Source: Glutamicibacter sp. JC586 | Lineage (GTDB): Bacteria > Actinomycetota > Actinomycetes > Actinomycetales > Micrococcaceae | DNA length: 64,000 nt | Assembly (NCBI RefSeq): GCF_009805585.1 | Contig: NZ_VHIN01000017.1 | Coordinates: forward strand, 186,001 to 250,000 | Direction of reading: 5' to 3' | Shown: positions 1 through 7,470 of the stretch, piece after piece | Layout: every line of letters begins with the position of its first letter | How positions within the stretch are numbered: the stretch's first letter is position 1 | Program-made: the position numbers and the translations under genes | Notes under the pieces: generated by a model | Database searches by the model: none | Told to the model about the DNA's origin: nothing | What the model saw: the letters and a program-made list of their open reading frames with translations, nothing else

Positions 1-80
1 ATGTCGGTACGCCCTTGAAGGCGGCCAGCCAGATTCCAATCGGTCAGTCCGTGTCTGATCAACACCAGCGCAGTATCCAT
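1..80 (-). CDS. Histidine phosphatase (phosphoglycerate mutase-like), N-terminal fragment
   Basis: Only the first 26 codons lie in the window; the gene runs off the left edge. From the ATG at 78-80 (minus strand) the protein reads MDTALVLIRHGLTDWNLAGR and continues LQGRTD. The RHG motif with the following TDWN and RLQGRTD is the signature of the histidine phosphatase family, in which the RHG histidine is phosphorylated during catalysis. The substrate cannot be told from this fragment. The gene is divergent from the metY transcription unit, so the intergenic stretch must hold promoters for both. Confidence 0.8.
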   Translation of the reverse strand, partial: MDTALVLIRHGLTDWNLAGRLQGRTD

Positions 81-195
81 GAGTCCAGCGTACCGGCGAG
101 CATGGATATCGAAGAATCTCCGATATTACGTCCAATACGCAACGTTACGACTCATAGTTAGGTCACGAACGGTCATGTTGCGAAGATTATTACAC

Positions 196-318
196 CATCC
201 CGAGCGGCTGAGAGATCTGGTTCGATGAAGCCGCAGCAACCTGCCACATCCGGTGGTTACGGTGCTACCGCCAGAAACGATGCAGCCGCTTTTCCTGATT
301 AAGCAAAAACAGGAAGCG
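196..318 (+). ncRNA. SAM-I (S-box) riboswitch leader of metY
   Basis: The leader holds the conserved S-box core: GGCTGAGAGATCTGG, then GATGAAGCCGCAGCAACC, then GGTGCTACCGCCAG and AAACGATG. A short P1 can form between CATC (196-199) and GATG (279-282). A second hairpin (287-297 with 310-318, arms CGCTTTTCCTG/CAGGAAGCG with a two-base bulge) follows and may be the expression platform; it has no U-run, so control could act on translation or through another fold. Family knowledge: S-box RNAs bind S-adenosylmethionine and shut off methionine genes. The placement directly ahead of an O-acetylhomoserine sulfhydrylase fits this. Confidence 0.85.
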
Positions 319-405
319 ACATTGATTCCGGGATTCCTGCCTCGATCGCACCACCGCTTGCCGGTGAATCGCGAAAACCCAATCGACAAGGAGTCGTAAG
401 CCATC

Positions 406-1779
406 ATGGCAGATCATCAGTTTGGATTCCGCACCCGCGCATTGCACGCCGGTGGCACCCCCGATGCCGAGCACGGCGCCCGCGCAGTGCCCATCTATCA
501 GAGCACCTCATTCGTCTTCAAAGATGCCGATGACGCAGCCAACCTCTTCGCATTGCAGAAGTACGGCAACATCTACTCGCGCATCGGCAACCCGACCGTC
601 GCTGCTTTTGAGGAGCGCATGGCTTCCCTGGAAGGCGGCATCGGTGCAGTAGCCACCGGTTCCGGCATGGCCGCCGAGTTCGTCACCTTCGCCGCCCTTG
701 CCCAGGCCGGGGACCACATCGTGGCCTCCTCCAAGCTCTACGGCGGCACCATTACCCAGCTGGACGTCTCACTGCGCCGCTTCGGCATCAACACCACCTT
801 CATCGACTCCAATGATCCAGCCGACTTCGAGGCCGCCATCCAGGAGAACACCAAAGCCGTCTACACCGAAGTGGTAGCCAACCCTTCGGGCGATATCGCC
901 GATCTCAAGGGCCTGGCCGAGGTGGCGCACCGCCACCTGATCCCGCTGGTCGTCGACTCCACACTCACTCCCCCATACATCCTGCGGCCAATCGAGCACG
1001 GTGCCGATATCGTGATTCATTCGGCCACTAAGTTCATCGGCGGCCACGGCACGACCCTTGGCGGCGTCGTCGTGGAGTCCGGCAAGTTCAACTGGGGCAA
1101 CGGTAAGTTCCCGGCCATGACCGAACCGGTAGCCAGCTACGGCAACGTTTCTTGGTGGGATAACTTCGGCGAGTACGGATTCTTGACCAAACTGCGTAGC
1201 GAACAACTGCGCGACTTCGGCCCGGCCCTGCCAGCCCAGTCGGCATTCCAGCTGCTCCAAGGCCTAGAGACACTGCCTCAGCGCATGGATAATCACTTGG
1301 CCAATGCCAAGCAGGTTGCCGCATGGTTGGAAGCCGACCCACGGGTCACCTACGTGAACTACGCAGGTCTGCAATCGCACCCGCAGCATGCACATGCCAA
1401 GGAACTACTGCCGATGGGTGTCGGCTCGGTCTTTAGCTTCGGCGTAAAGGGCGGCCGCGAGGCCGGCTCCAAGTTCATTGAAGCTTTGCAACTGGCCAGT
1501 CACCTGGCCAATATTGGCGATGCCCGCACCCTGGTGCTTCACCCCGCATCCACCACACACCAGCAGCTGAGCGCTGATCAGCTGGTTGCTGCCGGTGTTC
1601 CTGAAGACCTGATCCGCCTATCGGTGGGTCTGGAAGATGTCGAGGACATCCTTTGGGATCTGGATCAGGCACTAACCGCTTCGCAGGAAGCCGTTGCTGG
1701 TTCTGCCGAAGAATTCGCGGCACCAACCTATGACGGTGCAGCTTGCGCCATTCCTGCAGCACCGAAGGGAGCCAACTAA
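406..1779 (+). CDS. metY: O-acetyl-L-homoserine sulfhydrylase
   Basis: A 457-residue PLP enzyme of the Cys/Met metabolism (gamma-family) class. It makes homocysteine (or methionine) from O-acetylhomoserine and sulfide or a thiol in the cytosol. The start is fixed by AAGGAGTCG 12 bases upstream of the ATG. The N-terminus (FGFRTRALHAGGTPD), the YSRIGNPT motif and SATKFIGGHG with the PLP lysine K209 are typical, and the length is normal for MetY rather than the shorter MetB/MetC. A SAM riboswitch precedes it and the next gene overlaps its stop codon, so both are likely expressed under methionine control. Confidence 0.95.
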   Translation: MADHQFGFRTRALHAGGTPDAEHGARAVPIYQSTSFVFKDADDAANLFALQKYGNIYSRIGNPTVAAFEERMASLEGGIGAVATGSGMAAEFVTFAALAQAGDHIVASSKLYGGTITQLDVSLRRFGINTTFIDSNDPADFEAAIQENTKAVYTEVVANPSGDIADLKGLAEVAHRHLIPLVVDSTLTPPYILRPIEHGADIVIHSATKFIGGHGTTLGGVVVESGKFNWGNGKFPAMTEPVASYGNVSWWDNFGEYGFLTKLRSEQLRDFGPALPAQSAFQLLQGLETLPQRMDNHLANAKQVAAWLEADPRVTYVNYAGLQSHPQHAHAKELLPMGVGSVFSFGVKGGREAGSKFIEALQLASHLANIGDARTLVLHPASTTHQQLSADQLVAAGVPEDLIRLSVGLEDVEDILWDLDQALTASQEAVAGSAEEFAAPTYDGAACAIPAAPKGAN

Positions 1780-2273
1780 TGAGCACCACCGAACGCACCT
1801 GGGAAGGTCCGGGCGCAGCCGAACGTCTGGGCATCCTGCGCGACACCAAGACCATTGCCATCGTGGGCGCATCGAACAAGCCCTCGCGTGCCAGCTACTT
1901 CGTCGCGACCTACCTGCTGTCCTCGTCCAAGTACAAGGTGTACTTCATCAACCCGGTACTCGATGAGATCCTGGGCCAGCCGGTCTACAAGTCCCTGGCA
2001 GATCTGCCAGAGACCCCGGACCTGGTGGAAGTCTTCCGCAAGCACGATGACCTGCCCTCGGTTTTGGACGAGGCCTTGGCTGTGGGTGCGAAGACCCTGT
2101 GGCTCCAGCTCGGTTCATGGCATGAAGACGTGGCGCGCCGAGCCGAAGCGGCCGGCATGAACGTCGTGATGGATCGTTGCGTCAAGATTGAGCACGCCCG
2201 TTTCCACGGCGGGCTGCGTTTAGCCGGCTTTAATACCGGCGTGATTTCTTCCAAGCGCCAGGTACTCGCCTAA
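1779..2273 (+). CDS. CoA-binding domain protein (YccU-like)
   Basis: A 164-residue protein whose ATG overlaps the metY stop (TAATGA), with GAAGGGA eight bases upstream, so translation is probably coupled. TIAIVGASNKPSRASYFVATYL is a Rossmann nucleotide-binding turn and the length matches the CoA_binding_2 family. Members bind CoA in vitro, but a clear physiological role is not established. Actinobacteria and firmicutes often carry it beside metY, suggesting a link with homocysteine or methionine synthesis. A frame-compatible upstream start at 1743 would overlap metY and has no better ribosome site. Confidence 0.85.
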   Translation: MSTTERTWEGPGAAERLGILRDTKTIAIVGASNKPSRASYFVATYLLSSSKYKVYFINPVLDEILGQPVYKSLADLPETPDLVEVFRKHDDLPSVLDEALAVGAKTLWLQLGSWHEDVARRAEAAGMNVVMDRCVKIEHARFHGGLRLAGFNTGVISSKRQVLA

Positions 2274-2290
2274 CCAGTCCTGATGAACTA

Positions 2291-2333
2291 ATGCCGGTGC
2301 CGGGCAGCCTATTTGGTTGCCCGGCACCGGCAT
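2291..2333. terminator. Strong hairpin terminator, bidirectional
   Basis: A perfect 16-bp stem (ATGCCGGTGCCGGGCA at 2291-2306 with its complement at 2318-2333) encloses an 11-base loop. TCTTTT follows shortly after on the plus strand. It lies between the convergent metY unit and the antitoxin gene, so it probably ends both. Confidence 0.8.
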
Positions 2334-2356
2334 TACCTGTCTTTTACAGTCCAGCT

Positions 2357-2674
2357 CTAGGCGATCCGATAAGTTTCATCGCCGAATTTCGCTTCCACGA
2401 GCAACGTCCCACCGAGCGCTTCAACATACCTGCGCAAAGTATCAACTTGTGCCCGCTCAACGGCGCCGTGCTCGATGTTGGAGACACGTTTCTGGCTGAC
2501 GTCCAGGACCTTAGCCATCGCAGTCTGCGTGAGTTTTGATTTTTCACGCAACTCCCTGAGGCGATAGGCGCGGATTTCGGCGCGCAATTGATCCTCAAAT
2601 ATTGATGCGAGCTCTTCATTCACCGGTCTTTGTTCTAGTAGTTCATCAAGGTTCTTAGTCATCACCTTCACCAT
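2357..2674 (-). CDS. XRE-family antitoxin (HigA-like)
   Basis: A 105-residue protein with a helix-turn-helix at about 47-75 (SKLTQTAMAKVLDVSQKRVS). This is the fold of HigA-type antitoxins, which bind their own promoter and neutralise an mRNA-cutting HigB/RelE-type toxin encoded just upstream. The ATG abuts the stop of the toxin remnant (TGAATG), which preserves the toxin-antitoxin gene order. The antitoxin frame is complete although the toxin is broken, so it may now act only as a repressor or as an anti-addiction gene. Start could be internal (MTKNLDELL), which has little effect on the domain. Confidence 0.75.
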   Translation of the reverse strand: MVKVMTKNLDELLEQRPVNEELASIFEDQLRAEIRAYRLRELREKSKLTQTAMAKVLDVSQKRVSNIEHGAVERAQVDTLRRYVEALGGTLLVEAKFGDETYRIA

Positions 2675-2861
2675 TCAGTAGTCGTTGCCAACGAGCTTCA
2701 TAGACTGGATCCGCGAATTCTTTATGGCGTCTGTAAGTGGAAGCCCCAACGCAGGAACATCAGCGGCCAGAAACCTGGGTACAGAAAATACGCGAACAAT
2801 GCGACGCCTATTAAAGTGCCATGAACCAGAGCTCAAGATTTTCAACATCGATGTGCCACAT
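2675..2861 (-). pseudogene. Broken HigB/Gp49-like (DUF891) toxin
   Basis: Two minus-strand frames each hold part of a toxin. The first (from the ATG at 2861) reads MWHIDVENLELWFMAL and then meets stop codons; the second continues with RIVRV and DVPALGLPLTDAIKNSRIQS, then ends abruptly after MKLVGNDY. The 'PALGxPLxDxIKxSR...MKL' block is typical of phage-derived Gp49/HigB toxins, which normally have about 40 more residues carrying catalytic positions. A frameshift near 2805 plus loss of the C-terminus make it inactive. The family call is from remembered motif similarity. Confidence 0.65.
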
Positions 2862-2983
2862 GACAAATTTTACTATTCATACGTTCTAGAACTCATAAGG
2901 TATGCAGCACACTCCATGGATTACGATTGAAATATCCAAAGACTCTCGGGCTAGGCCCACCCAACTAACAAGGAGTCCCCCAA

Positions 2984-3472
2984 GTGACCGTTACCGTGCG
3001 TCGCGCAGATTCGTCAGATATTCCGGCAGTTCAGGCCATTGGACTATTAACTTGGCCTGCCACCTACCTACCGTTCACATCGCCAAACTATGTTCTGGCA
3101 AATCTGAACTCGTGGTGGACAGAATCTGCCGTTCGGCAAACGATCGAAGAAGACGCTACCTTTGTTGCCTGCGATGGTGAGCAGGTATTGGGCACGGTGA
3201 CCATTGGTGAGTTCGAGGGAGATGCCGTGATCTGGAAGATCTACGTGCTTCCCGAAGCGCAGGGCAAACGTATTGGTCTCTTGCTCATGAATACTGCACT
3301 GGAATTTGTCGGCGAGCACGCCGACGTTCGCCTCGAATTCGTCAAAGGTAATGAACACGCTCGGGGCTTCTACGAAAAAGCTGGGTTTGCTTTTGATTTC
3401 GAGGAAGAACCGGGCGATGGCAGCGTTACCGTGTGGATGCGCCGCAAAGCACGCGCCGCACACTCAATCTAG
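2984..3472 (+). CDS. GNAT-family N-acetyltransferase
   Basis: A 162-residue protein that starts at GTG with AAGGAG eight bases upstream. The fold is GNAT: an N-terminal RRADSSDIPAVQAI strand-helix, then WKIYVLPEAQGKRIGLLLM, which is the acetyl-CoA binding motif A (Q/RxxGxG/A variant), and NEHARGFYEKAGF near the C-terminus. Such enzymes transfer acetyl from acetyl-CoA to an amine; the substrate cannot be read from sequence. It stands alone between the antitoxin module and the fructose operon. Confidence 0.85.
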   Translation: MTVTVRRADSSDIPAVQAIGLLTWPATYLPFTSPNYVLANLNSWWTESAVRQTIEEDATFVACDGEQVLGTVTIGEFEGDAVIWKIYVLPEAQGKRIGLLLMNTALEFVGEHADVRLEFVKGNEHARGFYEKAGFAFDFEEEPGDGSVTVWMRRKARAAHSI

Positions 3473-3626
3473 CGCGGTGAGAATCCGACAACAAGCTAAG
3501 CATCAAACCATTCATCAAGACGAAAATTTTTGTCTCCTCAGCTCTGCGATAAGTTGGCCACTTGGCAAAATACCAACTATAACCACTTTTAAATGTCCAC
3601 ATCGTTAAATTTCGCTCACATTTCAC

Positions 3627-3656
3627 TTGACGTTCCCACGCAATCGGGCATAAAGT
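3627..3656 (+). promoter_or_regulatory. Putative fru operon promoter
   Basis: TTGACG at 3627-3632 and TAAAGT at 3651-3656 are separated by 18 bases and lie 55 bases before the fruR start, giving a plausible sigma-70-type promoter. The region before it (3473-3626) has no gene; it holds small inverted repeats such as GTTGG...CCAAC (3553-3577) whose role is unknown. Confidence 0.5.
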
Positions 3657-3659
3657 CAT

Positions 3660-3674
3660 GGAAACACAGATTCA
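3660..3674 (+). promoter_or_regulatory. Candidate FruR operator ahead of fruR
   Basis: GGAAAC-ACA-GATTCA sits just after the -10 box. It matches the perfect palindrome ahead of ptsH (TGAAAC-AAC-GTTTCA at 9166) at 10 of 12 arm positions. The place, at the probable transcription start, is right for autorepression by the DeoR-family FruR. Confidence 0.4.
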
Positions 3675-3710
3675 TGTGGTGCAGGTCATGAGGAATTGCG
3701 GAGGCAGTAA

Positions 3711-4487
3711 ATGTTCGCCGAAGAACGACACCGGCTGATCGTCGAGCAGCTTGAGAAGGACGGTAAAGTTACCGTCGCTCAGCTCGCCGAACGCTTTGAA
3801 ATCACCCGGGAAACGGTCCGCCGCGACCTTGCCCAACTCGAATCAGAAAACTTCTTACGCCGTGTTCACGGTGGAGCGGTCACCACCACCGAGGCAAGTA
3901 CCCGAGAGGAAAGCCACCTGATCCGCACCGCCATCCACTCCGATGCAAAATCTCGGATCGCTCAGCGCGCCCTGAGCCTGCTGCCGGTCTCGGATGCTTC
4001 GGTCATCATCGATGCGGGCACCACCACCGAGTTCCTGGCCGAACGCATGCTGCGCACCAACGCAAGCGCAGGGCTAGTAATCATCACCCATGCACTGCCT
4101 ATCGCCTCGGTTCTGGCGCAGAGCCCTGAGACCACCTTAGAGCTGATCGGTGGACGCGTGCGTGGCCTAACCGGTGCAGCTTCGGGCGCACAGACCGTGG
4201 AAGAGTACTCCCGTCACCGTGCAGACATTGCGTTTATCGGCACCAACGGACTGCACGCAGGTTTTGGGCTAAGTACCCCAGACCCGCTGGAAGCAGCCGT
4301 GAAGCGAGCACTGGTTTCCAGCGCCCGCCGCGTGGTCTTGCTAGCGGACAGCTCCAAATTTGATCAGGAAACTCTGGTTCGTTTTGCCAACCTAGGCTCC
4401 GTTGACACCCTGGTCACCGACCAGCAGCCTGGCGCTGAACTAGCTGCAGCGCTGGAAGCTGCCGATGTAGAGGTAGTGATCGCATGA
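3711..4487 (+). CDS. fruR: DeoR-family repressor of the fructose operon
   Basis: A 258-residue cytosolic regulator. The N-terminal DeoR helix-turn-helix (MFAEERHRLIVEQLEKDGKV, then TVAQLAERFEITRETVRRDL) is followed by the sugar-phosphate sensor domain, with the conserved IIDAGTTTEFLAE and FIGTNGLHAGFGL blocks. Members of this type bind phosphorylated sugars, here most likely fructose 1-phosphate, and release DNA. Its stop overlaps the fruK start (ATGA), so it is the first gene of the operon it presumably controls. The start is preceded by GGAGG about eight bases upstream. Confidence 0.9.
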   Translation: MFAEERHRLIVEQLEKDGKVTVAQLAERFEITRETVRRDLAQLESENFLRRVHGGAVTTTEASTREESHLIRTAIHSDAKSRIAQRALSLLPVSDASVIIDAGTTTEFLAERMLRTNASAGLVIITHALPIASVLAQSPETTLELIGGRVRGLTGAASGAQTVEEYSRHRADIAFIGTNGLHAGFGLSTPDPLEAAVKRALVSSARRVVLLADSSKFDQETLVRFANLGSVDTLVTDQQPGAELAAALEAADVEVVIA

Positions 4488-5464
4488 TCGTCACATTGAC
4501 TGTTAACCCAGCCCTCGATAAAACCGTCGAGCTCAGTGAGCCACTGTCCCACGGTGCAGTACAGCGCGCCACCGCCAGCCACGTGCAGGCTGCCGGCAAG
4601 GGCGTAAACGTCTCGCGCGCCATCGCCGCCGCAGGCGTGCCCACCTTGGCAGTACTCCCCGGGGCGGTCACCGACCCGCTGGTCACTGCGCTGAGTCACG
4701 ACAAGCTGGCTCACCGCACCCTATCGATCAGCGAACCATTACGCACCAACATCACGCTGACCGATCCTGATGGCACCACCACCAAGATCAACGAGCCGGG
4801 CCCTTCCTTGGACGCCGCCCTGCTCACCGAGCTCAGCGAGCTGGTGGCCACCGCCGCCGTCGAAGCCAACTGGCTGGTCTTAGCAGGTTCGCTGCCTCCG
4901 GGCGTCCCTGCCGACTTTTACGCGCAGCTCACCGCTAAGCTTCGTACCGACCTTGGGGAAAAGTGCCCAAAGATCGCAGTGGATACCTCTGGTGCTCCGC
5001 TGATCGAACTCTTTGCCCATAGTGCGCAGCACGTCCCGGATCTGATCAAGCCTAATGCTGAAGAGCTGGCTGAGTTGGTCGGTGGCTGCGACGAAGAAGC
5101 CCTTGAAGGCTCGGTAGAGCTGGCCACCAATTGTGCCCAGCAACTGCTGGCTAAGGGCGTTGGTTCGGTTTTGGCCACTTTGGGAGCCAAGGGCGCCCTG
5201 CTGGTCACCAAGGACGGGGTCTGGCATGGATCGCATACCCCGATCACCCCGCGCAGCACGGTGGGGGCCGGCGACTCGTCGCTGGCTGGTTACCTGCTGG
5301 CTGATGTTGCAGGAGCCAGTGCTCCCCAACGGCTAAAAAATGCCGTCGCCTACGGGGCTGCCGCCACGCAGCTACCAGGCTCCACCATCCCGACAGAATC
5401 TGATCTCACCGTTGACGCCGTCACCGTCAACGAACTTATCCCAACACAAGGAACCGAGTCATGA
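4484..5464 (+). CDS. fruK: 1-phosphofructokinase
   Basis: A 326-residue PfkB-family sugar kinase. It phosphorylates fructose 1-phosphate to fructose 1,6-bisphosphate with ATP. MIVTLTVNPALDKTVEL is the typical LacC/FruK N-terminus; GKGVNVSRAIAAAG is the substrate-binding glycine motif and STVGAGDSSLAGYL near 270 holds the catalytic aspartate and anion hole. Overlap of four bases with both neighbours points to coupled translation. The product of the FruA transporter is its substrate. Confidence 0.95.
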   Translation: MIVTLTVNPALDKTVELSEPLSHGAVQRATASHVQAAGKGVNVSRAIAAAGVPTLAVLPGAVTDPLVTALSHDKLAHRTLSISEPLRTNITLTDPDGTTTKINEPGPSLDAALLTELSELVATAAVEANWLVLAGSLPPGVPADFYAQLTAKLRTDLGEKCPKIAVDTSGAPLIELFAHSAQHVPDLIKPNAEELAELVGGCDEEALEGSVELATNCAQQLLAKGVGSVLATLGAKGALLVTKDGVWHGSHTPITPRSTVGAGDSSLAGYLLADVAGASAPQRLKNAVAYGAAATQLPGSTIPTESDLTVDAVTVNELIPTQGTES

Positions 5465-7470
5465 GTGAACTAATCACCCCCGAGCTCGTGCTGCTCGACG
5501 CCGATTTGGGCAACAGCACCACCGAAGTCATCGAAAAGCTAGCCCAGCTAGTTGCCGATCAGGGTCGAGCCACCGACGCTGCCTCGTTGGCTGCCGACGG
5601 TAAGGCGCGCGAAGCCAAGACCGCCACCGGCGTTCCTGGCGGTATTGCGATCCCGCATTGCCGTTCCACCGCGGTCACCGAACCTACCTTGGCCATGGCC
5701 CGCCTAAACCCGAAGGTGAACTTCGGCGCCAAAGACGGCGAGGCTGATCTGGTCTTCTTCATTGCTGCCCCGGACGGTGCTGATCAGGCCCACCTCAAGC
5801 TGCTCTCCAAGCTGGCTCGTGCACTGGTGAAGAAATCCTTCACCGGCGCCCTGCGTGAAGCCAAGAGCGAAGCTGAGATTGTGGAACTGGTGCGCGAAGT
5901 GGTTGCTGACAAGCCTGCCGCTGCTCCAGTGGCCGCACCGGCCGCCGAAGCGGCTCCAGCTGCAGCTCCCGGCACCAAGAAGAAGTCCATCGTTGCGGTG
6001 ACCGCCTGCCCTACCGGCATCGCGCACACCTACATGGCTGCTGACTCGCTGGCGCAGACCGCCGAAGAGATGGGTGTGGACTTCGCGGTAGAGACCCAGG
6101 GTTCTTCGGGCTCCACCCCACTGGATCCAGCAGTCATCGAAGCGGCCGACGCGGTGATCTTCGCCGTTGACGTGGACGTGCGTGACCGTGGCCGTTTTGC
6201 CGGCAAGCCAGTGATCCAGGTTCCAGTCAAGCGCGGCATCGATGAGCCAGAAAAGCTGATCAACGACGCTATTGCAGCCTCCGAAGATCCACAGGCACGC
6301 CGCGTTCCAGCCGGTGCCGCAGCAAGCACCGAAGAGAATAAGGACAACGAGTCCTTCGGCGCTGGCCTAAAGCGCGCACTGCTCACCGGTGTCTCCTACA
6401 TGATCCCGTTTGTGGCCGGTGGCGGTCTGCTCATCGCTCTAGGCTTCCTCTTCGGTGGTTATGACATCACCGAAGTTGCGGATAAATACCTGACCGAGAA
6501 TACTTTATTCAACCTGCCTGATGCCGGCTTCATGGCCTACATCGCAGCAGTTGCGTTCAAGATCGGTGGCCTGTCCATGGGCTTCCTGGTCCCAGCGTTG
6601 GCCGGCTACATTGCCTACGCCTACGCTGACCGACCAGGTATCGCACCGGGCTTCACCGCTGGTGCGGTAGCAGGCTTCATGGGCGCTGGCTTCCTCGGCG
6701 GTATCGTCGGTGGTCTGCTCGCCGGTCTGGCTGCCCGTTGGATCACCTCGTGGAATGTTCCTCGTTGGATGCGCGGCCTGATGCCGGTGGTCATCGTGCC
6801 GCTGTTGGGTTCGATCATCGCCTCGGGCATCATGTTCCTCTTCCTTGGCGGTCCGATCGCTAAGCTCACCGAAGCACTGAACAACTGGCTATCGGGCATG
6901 TCCGGCACCGCTGCTGTGGTCCTGGGTCTGATCCTAGGTTTGATGATGGCTGTGGACCTTGGCGGTCCAGTGAACAAGGTTGCCTACTCCTTCGCAGTTG
7001 CTGGTCTGGGCACCGGCTCGCTGACCGATAACCCTGCCCCACTGATGATCATGGCTGCCGTGATGGCTGCCGGCATGGTTCCGCCACTGGGCATGGCGCT
7101 GGCCACCGCGGTGCAGGCAAAGCTGTTCACCGAAGCCGAACGCGAAAACGGCAAGGCAGCCTGGTTGCTGGGCGCCGCTTTCATCTCTGAAGGCGCGATT
7201 CCATTCGCCGCCGCGGACCCACTGCGCGTGATCCCAGCTTCCATGGTGGGCGCCGGTGTCACCGGTTCACTGGTCATGGCATTCAACGTGGTCAGCCAGG
7301 CCCCACACGGTGGCATCTTCGTCTTCTTCGCAATGAACAACACCTGGCCACTATTCTTGGTAGCCACCCTGATCGGCGCGGTCATTTCTGCCGTATTGGT
7401 CATTGTGTTGAAGAAGTACGCACGTAAGGCTCCCGCTGGAGCCGCTGAATCGGCAAAGGTCGCAGCATGA
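5461..7470 (+). CDS. fruA: Fructose PTS transporter, EIIABC
   Basis: A 669-residue membrane transporter that imports fructose and phosphorylates it to fructose 1-phosphate. Domain order is A-B-C: EIIA at about 1-150 with the phosphohistidine H66 in GIAIPHCRS, an Ala/Pro-rich linker, EIIB at about 173-275 with phosphocysteine C183 in VTACPTGIAHTYMAA, and the membrane EIIC at about 300-655 with several glycine-rich helices. Phosphate arrives from HPr, encoded two genes downstream. ATGA overlaps tie it to fruK and ptsI. Confidence 0.95.
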   Translation: MSELITPELVLLDADLGNSTTEVIEKLAQLVADQGRATDAASLAADGKAREAKTATGVPGGIAIPHCRSTAVTEPTLAMARLNPKVNFGAKDGEADLVFFIAAPDGADQAHLKLLSKLARALVKKSFTGALREAKSEAEIVELVREVVADKPAAAPVAAPAAEAAPAAAPGTKKKSIVAVTACPTGIAHTYMAADSLAQTAEEMGVDFAVETQGSSGSTPLDPAVIEAADAVIFAVDVDVRDRGRFAGKPVIQVPVKRGIDEPEKLINDAIAASEDPQARRVPAGAAASTEENKDNESFGAGLKRALLTGVSYMIPFVAGGGLLIALGFLFGGYDITEVADKYLTENTLFNLPDAGFMAYIAAVAFKIGGLSMGFLVPALAGYIAYAYADRPGIAPGFTAGAVAGFMGAGFLGGIVGGLLAGLAARWITSWNVPRWMRGLMPVVIVPLLGSIIASGIMFLFLGGPIAKLTEALNNWLSGMSGTAAVVLGLILGLMMAVDLGGPVNKVAYSFAVAGLGTGSLTDNPAPLMIMAAVMAAGMVPPLGMALATAVQAKLFTEAERENGKAAWLLGAAFISEGAIPFAAADPLRVIPASMVGAGVTGSLVMAFNVVSQAPHGGIFVFFAMNNTWPLFLVATLIGAVISAVLVIVLKKYARKAPAGAAESAKVAA

